Assembly: GCA_018819165.1 (NCBI GenBank)
Contig: JAHJQP010000018.1
Location: 1 to 16,665 of the forward strand
Source of the DNA: Pseudomonadota bacterium
GTDB taxonomy: Bacteria; Desulfobacterota; Syntrophia; Syntrophales; UBA5619
Direction of reading: 5' to 3'
Length of the DNA: 16,665 bases
In this document: positions 7,415 to 16,002 of the stretch, piece after piece
Numbering within the stretch: the first letter of the stretch is position 1
Layout of the letters: each line of letters starts with the position of its first letter
Program-made: the position numbers and the translations under genes
The notes under the pieces: model-generated
What the model was told of the DNA's origin: nothing
Database searches by the model: none
What the model saw: only the letters and a program-made list of their open reading frames with translations

Positions 7415-9712
7415 CTACTTGATGCAGACCCTTCGAACCTGCTTGAAGTCGGTGACGCCCTGGATTGATTTGTAGATTCCGTCCTGCAGCAAGGTCGTCA
7501 TCCCTTCCGCCATCGCCAGATCCCGTATCGCTTCGACCGTCTCGTGCTTCTGAATGAGCCGTTTGATGCCGTCCGAGGCGACGATGAGCTCGTGGATCCC
7601 CATTCGACCCTTGTATCCTGTATTGCCGCAGATGTCGCACCCCTTCGGCTGGAATAGCGTGAACTTGTCATCGTAGGGGATGTTCAGTTTCAGGAACTGC
7701 TCCTCGCCGTAACTCTGGATAATCTCGTTAAATTCATTCTGGTCGGGATGGTAGGCCTTCTTGCACTTCTTGCAGAGGGTCCGGACGAGGCGCTGGGCGA
7801 GGATGCCCAGCAGCGCATCGGCGAAATTGAGCGGGTCGATCCCCATGTCCAGGAGGCGGACGATGGTTTCCGGGGCGCTGTTCGTGTGCAGCGTGCTGAA
7901 GACGAGGTGGCCCGTCAGCGACGCCTCGACGCCGGTCTTGGCCGTTTCGAAATCCCGCATCTCGCCCACCATGATCACGTCCGGATCCGCCCGGAGGAAG
8001 GCGCGCATAGCGGCGGCGAAGTCGAAGCCGATCTTCGACTGGACCTGGACCTGGCGGAGCCCGTACTGGGTGATTTCTACCGGATCCTCGGCTGTCCAGA
8101 TCTTCCTGTCGGGCTTGTTGATCTCGTGGAGGGAGGCGTGCAGGGTGGTCGTCTTGCCGGAGCCGGTGGGGCCGACGACGAGGACCATCCCGTAGGGCTT
8201 GTCCAGGATGGCCCGAAGTTCCCGGAAATTGCGCTCCGACATCCCCATCGAGGTGAGGGGCAAGGCATCCCCGGCCGTGGCCAGGAGCCGCATCACGACA
8301 TCCTCCACCCCTCCCTGGGTCGGGATGGTGGCGACGCGCAGTTCCATCTCCTCGCCGCCCGGTTTCTTGAACTTGATCTTTCCGTCCTGGGGGAGGCGTC
8401 GGACTGTGATGTCCAGGTTCGACATGATTTTGATGCGCGAAACGACGGCCGCCCGGTAGCTGTAAGGGAGGGTCTGATAGAGGGCGCAGTCGCCGTCGAC
8501 CCGGTAGCGGACCTCGACGTTCTTTTTCCCGACGTTGGGTTCGATGTGGATGTCCGAGGCGCGTTTGGCCTGCGCGTCGAGGATGATCTTGTTAACGAGC
8601 TGCATGATCACGCTGTCGGACTCGGTGACGACCTCGTCATCCTCCTCCTGGGATTCCTCGTCGGCCGCACCGAGTTTTCCGAGGATCTCGGTGAAGGAAG
8701 ATTCGTCCTCGTGGGACTGGAAGAAGTGGTTGATGAACTTAATGATGTCGTCCGGAAAGGAGACGTTATAGTGTACGGACTTCGTCTTCAAGAGGTTTTC
8801 GATCATGTCCCGCTTCAGGATGTTGTTGGGATCGTCCACGATGATCTGGATGGCGCCATCCTTCTTTTCCAGCGGGACCCAGAGTTCCCGGCGAAGATAT
8901 TCCTTCTTCAGGTTTTTGAGCAGGTTCCCGGGAATGGGAAATTTGTCCGAAAAGGGGATGAATTTGCAGCGGAAGAACTCCTCAAAAGAGCGGCCGATAT
9001 CCTCGCGGGAGACCTTGTACTTCTTCGTCAGATAGGTCTCTACGGTTTCCTTGGCTTCGCGCGAATCCTCCCAGGCGCTGTCCAGCTCCTCCTCCTTGAG
9101 GAGGCCACGGCTGAGCAGAAAGTCGAAACGGGTTTTCCGCCGCCTGGCGTAACGTTCCTGGTTGTAGAAGGCGATGCCGAGGACGTTCGTGATCTCGAGC
9201 AGAAATCCCGCTTCATCCGCGGAGAACTTCCCAGTATCTCCCTTCTTGTTGAGGACCTGCACCACTCCCATGATGATCTTGTTCTGGAAGATCGGGGCGG
9301 CGAGGACCTGCCTGGTCCGGAAGCCGGTTTTCTTATCCCAGCTCGAGTCGTAGATTAACTCCCCGTCGATGGTCCTGAGCTCATCACTGTCATAGGCGTC
9401 CGCAATGTTGACGACTTTTCCGGTAGAGGCGACATAACCGGCTATGCTCTTCTTGTCGATCGCCACGCGGATTTCTTTCAACTCCGCGCCGGCCAGGAAC
9501 ATGGAGTAGATCTCGTTACTCATCCGATCCAGGACATAGATAGTCAGAGAGCGGGCGCTGAAGAGGTTCAGAATCCCGTCCTTCAGATCGACGAGGATCT
9601 GCTTTATATTCTGGGCGGCGTGTATCCGGTTGGTGATGTCCAACAGGGCCTTGCGCTGCTGGAGCAACTCTTCGAGGCCCGTGACATCTTTGTCTTTGAT
9701 CCGATCCGTCAT
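7415..9712 (-). CDS. GAF-domain PilB/GspE-type secretion ATPase
   Basis: This 765-residue protein is a hexameric motor ATPase of the type IV pilus / type II secretion class with a sensory front end. Residues about 26-185 form a GAF domain with an NKFDE-like ending (NKKGDTGKFSADE). Residues about 195-335 resemble the MshEN/T2SSE N-domain, and an acidic linker follows (about 350-365). The ATPase core has Walker A GPTGSGKTTT at 514, Walker B with D576-P-D-V and E584, the His box STLHTN at about 606, and the four-cysteine zinc motif C647, C650, C692, C695. All catalytic elements are intact. The ATG at 9712 is preferred because GGAG lies about six bases upstream; a TTG at 9724 is the longer option. 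No other pilus or secretion gene is in the window, so its machine is unknown. It converges on mutS with a 21-bp gap and no visible terminator. Confidence 0.9.
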   Translation of the reverse strand: MTDRIKDKDVTGLEELLQQRKALLDITNRIHAAQNIKQILVDLKDGILNLFSARSLTIYVLDRMSNEIYSMFLAGAELKEIRVAIDKKSIAGYVASTGKVVNIADAYDSDELRTIDGELIYDSSWDKKTGFRTRQVLAAPIFQNKIIMGVVQVLNKKGDTGKFSADEAGFLLEITNVLGIAFYNQERYARRRKTRFDFLLSRGLLKEEELDSAWEDSREAKETVETYLTKKYKVSREDIGRSFEEFFRCKFIPFSDKFPIPGNLLKNLKKEYLRRELWVPLEKKDGAIQIIVDDPNNILKRDMIENLLKTKSVHYNVSFPDDIIKFINHFFQSHEDESSFTEILGKLGAADEESQEEDDEVVTESDSVIMQLVNKIILDAQAKRASDIHIEPNVGKKNVEVRYRVDGDCALYQTLPYSYRAAVVSRIKIMSNLDITVRRLPQDGKIKFKKPGGEEMELRVATIPTQGGVEDVVMRLLATAGDALPLTSMGMSERNFRELRAILDKPYGMVLVVGPTGSGKTTTLHASLHEINKPDRKIWTAEDPVEITQYGLRQVQVQSKIGFDFAAAMRAFLRADPDVIMVGEMRDFETAKTGVEASLTGHLVFSTLHTNSAPETIVRLLDMGIDPLNFADALLGILAQRLVRTLCKKCKKAYHPDQNEFNEIIQSYGEEQFLKLNIPYDDKFTLFQPKGCDICGNTGYKGRMGIHELIVASDGIKRLIQKHETVEAIRDLAMAEGMTTLLQDGIYKSIQGVTDFKQVRRVCIK

Positions 9713-9847
9713 GGCTTTCTCCAATTATGCCCGCTGCTTAGGGATGCCCGTGTACGGTTAAAACAATCCTGCCGGGGATATCTGGATATTAAACTAAATC
9801 AGATCCGATAAAAAAATTCAATATGAAGTTTTACGAAGCCGTCTGTT

Positions 9848-11920
9848 TTATCCCTCGGTCACGATCCTGGAGAAGTCGGCAATACCGTGAAATAGATCGG
9901 CAATCTCTTTCAGGAGCGAGAGCCGGTTGAAGCGGACGCGTTCATCCTCCGCCATGACCAGAACCGTTTCGAAGAAGGCATCCACTGGCTTGCGGAGACG
10001 AGCCATTTCGATAAGGGCGGCGTGATAGTCTCCGCCGGCGATGTGCACAAGAACCGTCTGCCGGATCTGAATAAACGCCTCGTGGAGATCCTTTTCTTCC
10101 GGACCGGCAAACAGGGAGGGATCGACGGCGCCGTTCTGGAAATCCCGGATGATGTTGACGACCCGTTTGAAGGCGATCGCCAGTGGCTGGAAATCAACAT
10201 GGGATTTGAAGGTCTCCATGGCCAGGATCTTTTCCTCCGCCCGGACGAAATCCTGCAGGCCGGTGGCGAGAACGGCGGCGACGACGTCGTAGGGATGTCC
10301 CTGGGAGATGAGCTGATTTTCAAACCGGCCCCGGAAAAACTCAAGGACATCGGCCTTTGCATTAGCGGCGGCACGCTTCAGAAGCGGGCCGAGAACGGCG
10401 AGGCTTTCCTCGATCAGCCCGTCAACGGGAAGCGGATAGCGCTTCCTTAGGATAATATTGATGATTCCGATGGCTTGGCGGCGCAGGGCGTAAGGGTCGG
10501 CCGTCCCCGTGGGTATCAGATCGACGCCGAAGAATGCGCAGATCGTATCCATCTTGTCGGCAATGCTGACGATGGCGCCTGCGTCGGTTTCGGGAAGTTC
10601 GCCGCCAGCCGCTGTGGGAAGATAATGCTCGTAGATGGCCTTTGCCACGACGGAATCCTCGCCGGCCAGTAGCGCATATTCACGTCCCATGACCCCCTGC
10701 AGCTCTGCAAATTCGCCGACCATCTGGGTATCCAGGTCGGCCTTGGCGAGCGTTGCCGTCCTCTCCACCCTGGCCCCGAGGACCGGATCGATCCGGTCGG
10801 CGATCCAGGCGGCCAGTTTACGGAAGCGCATGACCTTCTCGTAGGAGGTTCCGAGAAGGGTATGGAAGATCACCTTCTTGAGATCCTCCACGCGACGGTC
10901 GAGGGGGATCTTCTGATCCTCTTCGAAAAAAAATCGGGCATCGGCCAGACGGGCGCGGATGACCCTTTCATTTCCCTGTCTCACGACCGCAGGATCATGG
11001 GCGAGGGTGTTGTTGACGGTGAGAAAGAAGGGGAGAAGGGCGCCATTTTCGTCCAGGACCGGAAAATACTTCTGGTGGGAGATCATCGTGGTGATGAGGA
11101 CCTCCCTGGGAAGTTCCAGGTATTCCCGGTCGAAGCTCCCGCAGACGACGGTCGGGTACTCTGTGAGGAAGGTGACTGTCTCGAGAAGCTCCTCGTGGTG
11201 GAAGACCCTGCCGCCTGCGGACTCAGCCGCCTTCTGCGTCTCTTCGCGGATGATCTTTTTCCTCTCCACGGGATCGACGATGACGAAATGATCGCGTGTT
11301 TTCGCCAGGTACTCCGCCAGGCTGCCGACGGGGAAGGATGCGGGGCTCATGAAACGGTGACCGCGGCTTGTGCTGCCGCTTTCGATGTTCCCGATCCGGA
11401 AGGGGACGATTCGGCCGTCGAAAAGGGCCAGGAGCCAGTGGATCGGGCGGGCGAAACGGAACTCCAGATCGGACCACCGCATCGATTTGCGGAAGGGTAT
11501 CCCGGTGATGACCTTCGTCAGGATCGCCGGGAGCAGGCTTTCCGTCGCCTCGCCGGTGATTTTCTTTCGGGCGCAGAGATACTCCCCCTTCTCCGTGGTG
11601 ATTGTTTCCAGCGCCGAGATGTCGAGACCCTGTCCTTTGGCAAAACCAAGGGCGGCCTTGGAGGGGTTCCCCTGTTCGTCAAAGGCGACCCTTCTGGCCG
11701 GTCCCAGTTTCTCGATGACCTGATCTTCCTGGCGTTCAGCGACATCGGCTGCCGCCAGGAAGAGCCGGCAGGGCGTCCCCATCGTCCGGACCTCCCCGTG
11801 GCGGATGCGGTTTGCCACAAGCTCCTTCCGGACGATCTCGTCCATATCCTTAAGCGCCTTCGGCAGAAAGGCGGCCGGGATCTCTTCGGTTCCGATTTCG
11901 AGCAGCAGTTCCTTGCCCAT
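9848..11920 (-). CDS. glyS: Glycyl-tRNA synthetase, beta subunit
   Basis: The beta subunit of the bacterial alpha2-beta2 glycyl-tRNA synthetase carries tRNA recognition, while GlyQ holds the catalytic site. The 690-residue product begins with the family signature ELLLEIGTEEIPAAFLP and continues with FRKSMRW, RPIHWLLALF, GHRFM, EYPTVVCG and MISHQKYFPV. The stretch NERVIRARLADARFFFEED is strongly conserved. A C-terminal DALR-like anticodon-binding region ends the protein. Length is normal (about 690). The start is the ATG at 11920, with AAGGAG (11928-11933) seven bases upstream; an in-frame TTG lies just before it. It follows glyQ after 88 bp that hold a heptamer repeat and hairpin. The two genes should be co-transcribed. 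Confidence 0.97.
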   Translation of the reverse strand: MGKELLLEIGTEEIPAAFLPKALKDMDEIVRKELVANRIRHGEVRTMGTPCRLFLAAADVAERQEDQVIEKLGPARRVAFDEQGNPSKAALGFAKGQGLDISALETITTEKGEYLCARKKITGEATESLLPAILTKVITGIPFRKSMRWSDLEFRFARPIHWLLALFDGRIVPFRIGNIESGSTSRGHRFMSPASFPVGSLAEYLAKTRDHFVIVDPVERKKIIREETQKAAESAGGRVFHHEELLETVTFLTEYPTVVCGSFDREYLELPREVLITTMISHQKYFPVLDENGALLPFFLTVNNTLAHDPAVVRQGNERVIRARLADARFFFEEDQKIPLDRRVEDLKKVIFHTLLGTSYEKVMRFRKLAAWIADRIDPVLGARVERTATLAKADLDTQMVGEFAELQGVMGREYALLAGEDSVVAKAIYEHYLPTAAGGELPETDAGAIVSIADKMDTICAFFGVDLIPTGTADPYALRRQAIGIINIILRKRYPLPVDGLIEESLAVLGPLLKRAAANAKADVLEFFRGRFENQLISQGHPYDVVAAVLATGLQDFVRAEEKILAMETFKSHVDFQPLAIAFKRVVNIIRDFQNGAVDPSLFAGPEEKDLHEAFIQIRQTVLVHIAGGDYHAALIEMARLRKPVDAFFETVLVMAEDERVRFNRLSLLKEIADLFHGIADFSRIVTEG

Positions 11921-11948
11921 CAAAATTCTCCTTAAAAAACAGCACTGA

Positions 11949-12020
11949 ATGCAAAGTGCAAAGTGCTAAGTGCTGAGTGCTGAGTGTTTTTCTTCTTAGT
12001 CCTCAGCACTAAGCACTGTG
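11949..12020. repeat. Heptamer tandem repeat with inverted copy between glyQ and glyS
   Basis: On the plus strand, 11949-11986 is a run of period-7 units (ATGCAAA, GTGCAAA, GTGCTAA, GTGCTGA, GTGCTGA, then GTG). After a 15-base T-rich spacer, 12002-12020 contains the inverted counterpart (CTCAGCACTAAGCACTGTG). The two arms can pair as a 16-bp stem with one mismatch in either of two registers (for example 11969-11984 with 12002-12017). The element covers most of the glyQ-glyS gap and includes the glyQ stop codon at 12009-12011. It is not a terminator in any obvious sense, because glyS must be read through it. Confidence 0.85.
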
Positions 12021-12881
12021 TTTTAACGGGTAGCCCAGAGCTTCCCTTTGCCGGAGATAGCCCTCCGCGCTGAGGTGGGCGAGATTCCGGACCCGGCCGA
12101 TATAGCTCGTCCGTTCGGCCACGCCGATCGCTCCCCGGGCGTTCAGCATATTGAAGGTATGGGAACACTTGAGACAGAGGTCGTAGGTGGGGAGCACCAG
12201 CCCCTTTTCCGCCGTCCGGATCGCCTCGGCCTCGTACATGTCGAAGAGATTTCTCAGCTTGTCGATGTCGGCAGTCTCAAAATTGTAAACCGACCATTCC
12301 ACCTCGCTCTGGTGGTGGATATCCCCGTATTTGATCCCTTTGGTCCATTCGAGGTCGTAGACGTTGTCGATTCCCTGGAGATACATGGCGATCCGTTCGG
12401 TGCCGTAGGTCAACTCCGCGCTGACGGGGTGGAGATCGAAGCCGCCGACCTGCTGGAAGTAGGTGAACTGGGAGATTTCCATTCCGTCGAGCCAGACCTC
12501 CCAGCCGAGTCCCCAGGCGCCTATCGTAGGAGACTCCCAGTCGTCCTCCACAAAACGGATATCGTGCTCCAGCGGATCGATTCCGAAGCTCCTCAGGGAG
12601 TCGAGGTACAATTCCTGGATATCGAGCGGAGACGGTTTTATGATGACCTGGTACTGATAGTAATGCTGGAGACGGTTCGGGTTTTCACCGTAGCGGCCGT
12701 CTGTTGGTCTCCGGGAGGGTTCCACGTAGGCCACCCTCCAGGGCTCCGGCCCCAGGGCCCGAAGAAAAGTGGCCGGGTTGAAGGTTCCGGCGCCCACCTC
12801 GATGTCGTAGGGCTGCTGGATCACGCAGCCCTGGGCGGCCCAGTATCGTTCGAGGGCGAAGAGCAATTCCTGAAAGGTCAC
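12009..12881 (-). CDS. glyQ: Glycyl-tRNA synthetase, alpha subunit
   Basis: The alpha subunit is the class II catalytic subunit that makes glycyl-adenylate and, with GlyS, charges tRNA-Gly. The sequence is unmistakable: YWAAQGCVIQQPYDIEVGAGT near the start (quoted in part), then GPEPWRVAYVEPSRRPTDGR, YGENPNRLQHYYQYQV, DDWESPTIGAWGLGWEVWLD and TYFQQVGG. The start is set at GTG 12881 (290 residues) because the AGGAGG at 12886-12891 lies four bases before it. The ATG at 12896, five codons upstream, would place this Shine-Dalgarno inside the gene and has none of its own. The last four codons (CAC AGT GCT and TAG) fall inside the heptamer repeat, so the C-terminal HSA and the stop come from the repeat. 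Confidence 0.95.
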   Translation of the reverse strand: MTFQELLFALERYWAAQGCVIQQPYDIEVGAGTFNPATFLRALGPEPWRVAYVEPSRRPTDGRYGENPNRLQHYYQYQVIIKPSPLDIQELYLDSLRSFGIDPLEHDIRFVEDDWESPTIGAWGLGWEVWLDGMEISQFTYFQQVGGFDLHPVSAELTYGTERIAMYLQGIDNVYDLEWTKGIKYGDIHHQSEVEWSVYNFETADIDKLRNLFDMYEAEAIRTAEKGLVLPTYDLCLKCSHTFNMLNARGAIGVAERTSYIGRVRNLAHLSAEGYLRQREALGYPLKHSA

Positions 12882-12885
12882 AACT

Positions 12886-12891
12886 CCTCCT
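12886..12891 (-). promoter_or_regulatory. Ribosome binding site deciding the glyQ start
   Basis: AGGAGG on the minus strand lies four bases before GTG at 12881 and downstream of the ATG at 12896. No other purine-rich site precedes that ATG (the upstream bases are AATAACGTGATTTGA). This supports GTG initiation. Confidence 0.6.
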
Positions 12892-12943
12892 GTCATTCAA
12901 ATCACGTTATTTCTTGAATTTACGGCAATTTTTCATGGTCGGC

Positions 12944-12972
12944 TTCTTAACATGGCGGCAAGAGCGTGTCAA
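12944..12972 (-). promoter_or_regulatory. Internal promoter for glyQ-glyS
   Basis: On the minus strand a perfect TTGACA (12967-12972) is followed after exactly 17 bases by TAAGAA (12944-12949 on the plus strand as TTCTTA). It sits in the 107-bp gap between recO and glyQ. Transcription would start near 12937, about 55 bases before the glyQ GTG. This would uncouple the essential synthetase from pyrimidine control of the upstream operon. Confidence 0.55.
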
Positions 12973-12988
12973 TGTGAATCTGAAACTC

Positions 12989-13762
12989 TTAGATTCCCAG
13001 GCGCCGGATTTCATTGAGGACGTGAACGGATTTCAGCTCCCTGCCGAGGAGATGACGGATGAAATGGGCCAGGAGGCGCCGACTCTCCTCTGCGGATTGT
13101 TCCGACAGAAACAGCCTGCCCAGCCGGTCGATCTCCATCTCGCGCCCCATCAGCAGCGTCCGTATCGTTCCGAGGGAGACGGGGAGGGCATCCGGACTGT
13201 CGGGGCGGCAGGCGGTGCATATAAGTCCGCCGTCGCCGGAGTTGAAATGGTAGGCTTTCTCATTTCCGAGCGGCGTTTTGCAGACCAGGCAATGATCCAG
13301 AACCGGGTCGTAGCCGGAAAGCTTCAAGAGGCGGATCTCGAAGAAACGGAGGATCCCCTCCGTCGCGGGGCCGCCTTCGAGAAGCCGGAGAAAATCGTTC
13401 AAAAGCTGGAAAAGGCCTTCGTTCTTCTTTTCTTCCGGCGTGAACTGATCCGTCAGGTCAATCAGATAGGAGGCGATGAACGTCTTTTCCAGGTCGGCGC
13501 GGATTGCCGGGAAGTGAGAGAGGACATCGCACGACTCTATCAGGGCCAGGCTTTCCGGCCTCCGGCGGGAGAATAGGATCTGCAGGCGCGAAAATGGCTC
13601 GAGTGCATTCGCGAACCTCTTGCGGCTCCTTCTCGCCCCTTTGGCGATCCCCCTGAGCTTTCCGAACTCCGCGGTGCAGAAGGTCACGATCAGATCGGAT
13701 TCGCCGTAATCCAGGAGGCGAAGGACGATCGCTTCCGTCCGGTACTGTGTCCTTGCATTCAT
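12989..13762 (-). CDS. recO: DNA repair protein RecO
   Basis: This 257-residue protein is the RecF-pathway mediator that, with RecR, loads RecA onto SSB-coated DNA and anneals strands. The N-terminal OB-fold is marked by the typical opening TEAIVLRLLDYGESDLIVT and by FGKLRGIAKGARRSRKRF. The helical C-terminal part carries a zinc-type motif, C158-x2-C161 and C182-x2-C185, which many RecO proteins have. The ATG at 13762 lies three bases after the pyrC stop. It has no clear Shine-Dalgarno, so translation is likely coupled to pyrC. Length is normal (about 240-260). Its place in a pyr operon is probably organisational and not functional. Confidence 0.94.
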   Translation of the reverse strand: MNARTQYRTEAIVLRLLDYGESDLIVTFCTAEFGKLRGIAKGARRSRKRFANALEPFSRLQILFSRRRPESLALIESCDVLSHFPAIRADLEKTFIASYLIDLTDQFTPEEKKNEGLFQLLNDFLRLLEGGPATEGILRFFEIRLLKLSGYDPVLDHCLVCKTPLGNEKAYHFNSGDGGLICTACRPDSPDALPVSLGTIRTLLMGREMEIDRLGRLFLSEQSAEESRRLLAHFIRHLLGRELKSVHVLNEIRRLGI

Positions 13763-13765
13763 TTT

Positions 13766-15070
13766 TTAAAAATCACGGTAGTGGATATGGCCGCCGACGA
13801 TTGTCAGGACCGCCATTCCCTTCATGTTCCAGCCGTGAAAGGGAGAGTTTTTACCTTGGGAACGGAATAATTTGCGATCAACGATCCATTCCCGGTCGGG
13901 ATCGATGACGGTGATATCGGCGTCGGCGCCAATGGCGAGGGTGCCCTTCGGGAGGCGGAGGATCCCGGCGGGGTTGACGGTCATCTTTTCAATCAGGACC
14001 GGAAGAGTGAGGATGCCGTCGGCGACAAGCCGGAGAGAAAGGGAGAGAGAGGTTTCCAGTCCCGTCAGGCCGCTCGCCGCATACTCAAACTCGACCTCCT
14101 TATCGGTCCGGGCGTGGGGGGCGTGGTCACTGGCAATGACATCGAGCGTGCCGTCGCGCAGGCCTTCCCGGACGGCTGCGACATCTTCCGCGCTGCGCAG
14201 GGGCGGGTAAACCTTCGTGTTGGTGTCGAAACCCCGGAGGGCCTCATCGGTCAGGGTAAAGTAATGGGGAGCGGTTTCGGCTGTTACCCGAACGCCTCTA
14301 ACCTTGGCTTCCCGGATCAGACGGACCGACCCGGCGGTGCTCACATGGGCGATGTGCACCGCCGCCCCGGTAAATTCGGCGAGGAGGAGGTCACGGGCGA
14401 CCATAACCTCTTCCGCAACCGCGGGGATGCCGGGGAGCCCGAGCTCGGTGGCCACAAACCCTTCGTGCATCAAACCCCCGGCAGAGAGATCCCTGTCCTC
14501 GCAGTGGGCGATGACCGGCATATCGATAGACGAAGCGTATTCGAGGGCCCGCCTCATCAGGGCGGCGTTCATGACTGGTTTGCCGTCGTCCGAAAGACCG
14601 ACGGCGCCGGCGGCCTTGAGATCCTGGAATTCGGTCAGAAAGGCGCCCTCGGAATTCACGCTGATTGCGGCAACAGGATAGACGTTTACAAGGCCGCATT
14701 CGGTCGCCTTCCGGCAAATATATTCTGTGACGGAGCGGTTGTCGTTCACGGGGTTCGTGTTGGGCATGCAGGCGATGGAACTGAATCCCCCCGCAAGGGC
14801 GGCCTCGCTCCCGGAGGCGATCGTTTCCCTGTACTCGAATCCCGGCTCCCGCAGATGGGTGTGCATGTCGATAAGGCCCGGCACGACGATTTTGCCCCGG
14901 AGATCCAGAATCTCCATTGCGGGATCGCCCTCCCTGGGTGTTTTCTTCCCGGCGCGGTGCAGCTCCTTGCCGCTTCCGGCGATCTTTCCGTTTTCGATCA
15001 GCAGGTACCCCACCGCATCCGCTTTCCGGGAGGGATCCACCACCCTGCCGCCTTTCAGTAAGAGAGTCAT
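13766..15070 (-). CDS. pyrC: Dihydroorotase
   Basis: Dihydroorotase closes carbamoyl-aspartate to dihydroorotate in pyrimidine synthesis. The 434-residue product is a class I enzyme of the amidohydrolase superfamily. Metal and catalytic residues are visible: H70 and H72 in D-M-H-T-H-L-R-E-P-G, D162 in SDDG, H189 in AHCED, H242 in AHVS and D315 in ASDHAPH. The carboxylated-lysine position typical of some classes is not expected in this class. The chain is full length with the closing GADADI motif. The start ATG overlaps the pyrB stop as ATGA, so the two are translationally coupled; in several bacteria this class of PyrC forms a complex with PyrB. All key residues are intact, so I expect an active enzyme and not an inactive PyrX-type paralogue. 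Confidence 0.96.
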   Translation of the reverse strand: MTLLLKGGRVVDPSRKADAVGYLLIENGKIAGSGKELHRAGKKTPREGDPAMEILDLRGKIVVPGLIDMHTHLREPGFEYRETIASGSEAALAGGFSSIACMPNTNPVNDNRSVTEYICRKATECGLVNVYPVAAISVNSEGAFLTEFQDLKAAGAVGLSDDGKPVMNAALMRRALEYASSIDMPVIAHCEDRDLSAGGLMHEGFVATELGLPGIPAVAEEVMVARDLLLAEFTGAAVHIAHVSTAGSVRLIREAKVRGVRVTAETAPHYFTLTDEALRGFDTNTKVYPPLRSAEDVAAVREGLRDGTLDVIASDHAPHARTDKEVEFEYAASGLTGLETSLSLSLRLVADGILTLPVLIEKMTVNPAGILRLPKGTLAIGADADITVIDPDREWIVDRKLFRSQGKNSPFHGWNMKGMAVLTIVGGHIHYRDF

Positions 15071-15993
15071 GGATTACCGCCTCCTGTCAGCAGATAGAGA
15101 AGCGCCATCCTCACGGCCACGCCGTTCGTAACCTGATCGAGGATGATCGAACGGGGGCCGTCGGCGATATCGGGAGAGATTTCCACACCGCGGTTCATCG
15201 GTCCCGGATGCATGATGAGGACCTCTTTGCTGGCGAGGTCGATGTTCCGGCGGTTGAGGGAGAAAAATTGCGCATATTCGCGCAGCGAGGGGAAGATGCT
15301 CTGGCACTCCCTTTCGGTCTGGATCCGGAGCATCATGATAATGTCCGCATCCCGGATCGCCTCTTCGATGCGTGTATAGGACCGGACTCCCATTTTCTCA
15401 ATGTCGCGGGGGATCATCGTCGCCGGACCGGCAACGGAAACATGGGCGCCCATTTTGCTCAGGCCGTGGATGTTCGAACGTGCGACGCGGCTATGGGCGA
15501 TATCGCCGACGATGGCCACATGGAGCCCGGCGATCCGCCCCTTCTTGGACCGGATCGTCATCATGTCCAGAAGCGCCTGCGTGGGATGTTCGTGGGCCCC
15601 GTCGCCGGCGTTGATGATCGACTGCCTGAGCAGGCCGGCCAGAATGTGTGGGGCGCCGGCGGCGCTGTGACGGATCACGATGATGTCAGGATTCATTGCC
15701 TCCAGGTTTTTCGCCGTGTCGATCAGGGTTTCTCCCTTGACGACGCTGCTGGTCGAGGTGGAGATGTTGATGGTGTCCGCGCTCAGACGCTTGCCGGCTA
15801 TCTCGAACGAGGTCCTTGTCCGGGTGCTGGGCTCGTAGAATAGATTCACCACGGTCTTTCCGCGGAGCGTGGGGACCTTCTTTATCTCCCGGGTCGAGAC
15901 CTCGAGGAAGGATTCTGCCGTGTCGAGGACCAGATTGATCTCTTCCACGGAGAGTTCCTGGATGCCGAGGAGATCTTTCCTGTTCAATTTCAT
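15067..15993 (-). CDS. pyrB: Aspartate carbamoyltransferase, catalytic chain
   Basis: PyrB joins carbamoyl phosphate and aspartate, the committed step of pyrimidine synthesis. The 308-residue protein has the carbamoyl-phosphate motif STRTRTSFE (56-64), the S82-x3-K86-G-E loop that enters the neighbouring active site, GDGAHEHPTQ (130-139) and HPGPMNRG (262-269). No pyrI regulatory chain is present in the window, which fits trimeric ATCases whose control is at the gene-expression level, here through PyrR. It starts nine bases after pyrR, with GAGG about eight bases before the ATG, and ends with a 4-bp overlap on pyrC. Confidence 0.97.
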   Translation of the reverse strand: MKLNRKDLLGIQELSVEEINLVLDTAESFLEVSTREIKKVPTLRGKTVVNLFYEPSTRTRTSFEIAGKRLSADTINISTSTSSVVKGETLIDTAKNLEAMNPDIIVIRHSAAGAPHILAGLLRQSIINAGDGAHEHPTQALLDMMTIRSKKGRIAGLHVAIVGDIAHSRVARSNIHGLSKMGAHVSVAGPATMIPRDIEKMGVRSYTRIEEAIRDADIIMMLRIQTERECQSIFPSLREYAQFFSLNRRNIDLASKEVLIMHPGPMNRGVEISPDIADGPRSIILDQVTNGVAVRMALLYLLTGGGNP

Positions 15994-16002
15994 GATCGAA
16001 CC

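Noticed and set aside
7748..9358. A 536-codon plus-strand open frame opposite the GAF-PilB gene
   Set aside because: It is an antisense shadow of a protein with all ATPase motifs intact. The translation is rich in D, G, V and R with no recognisable domain.
9713..9847. Promoter or terminator between glyS and the GAF-PilB gene
   Set aside because: The 135-bp gap is AT-rich on one side, but candidate -35 (TTGAAT) and -10 (TAATAT) hexamers are spaced by about 23 bases, and no stem with a T run was found.
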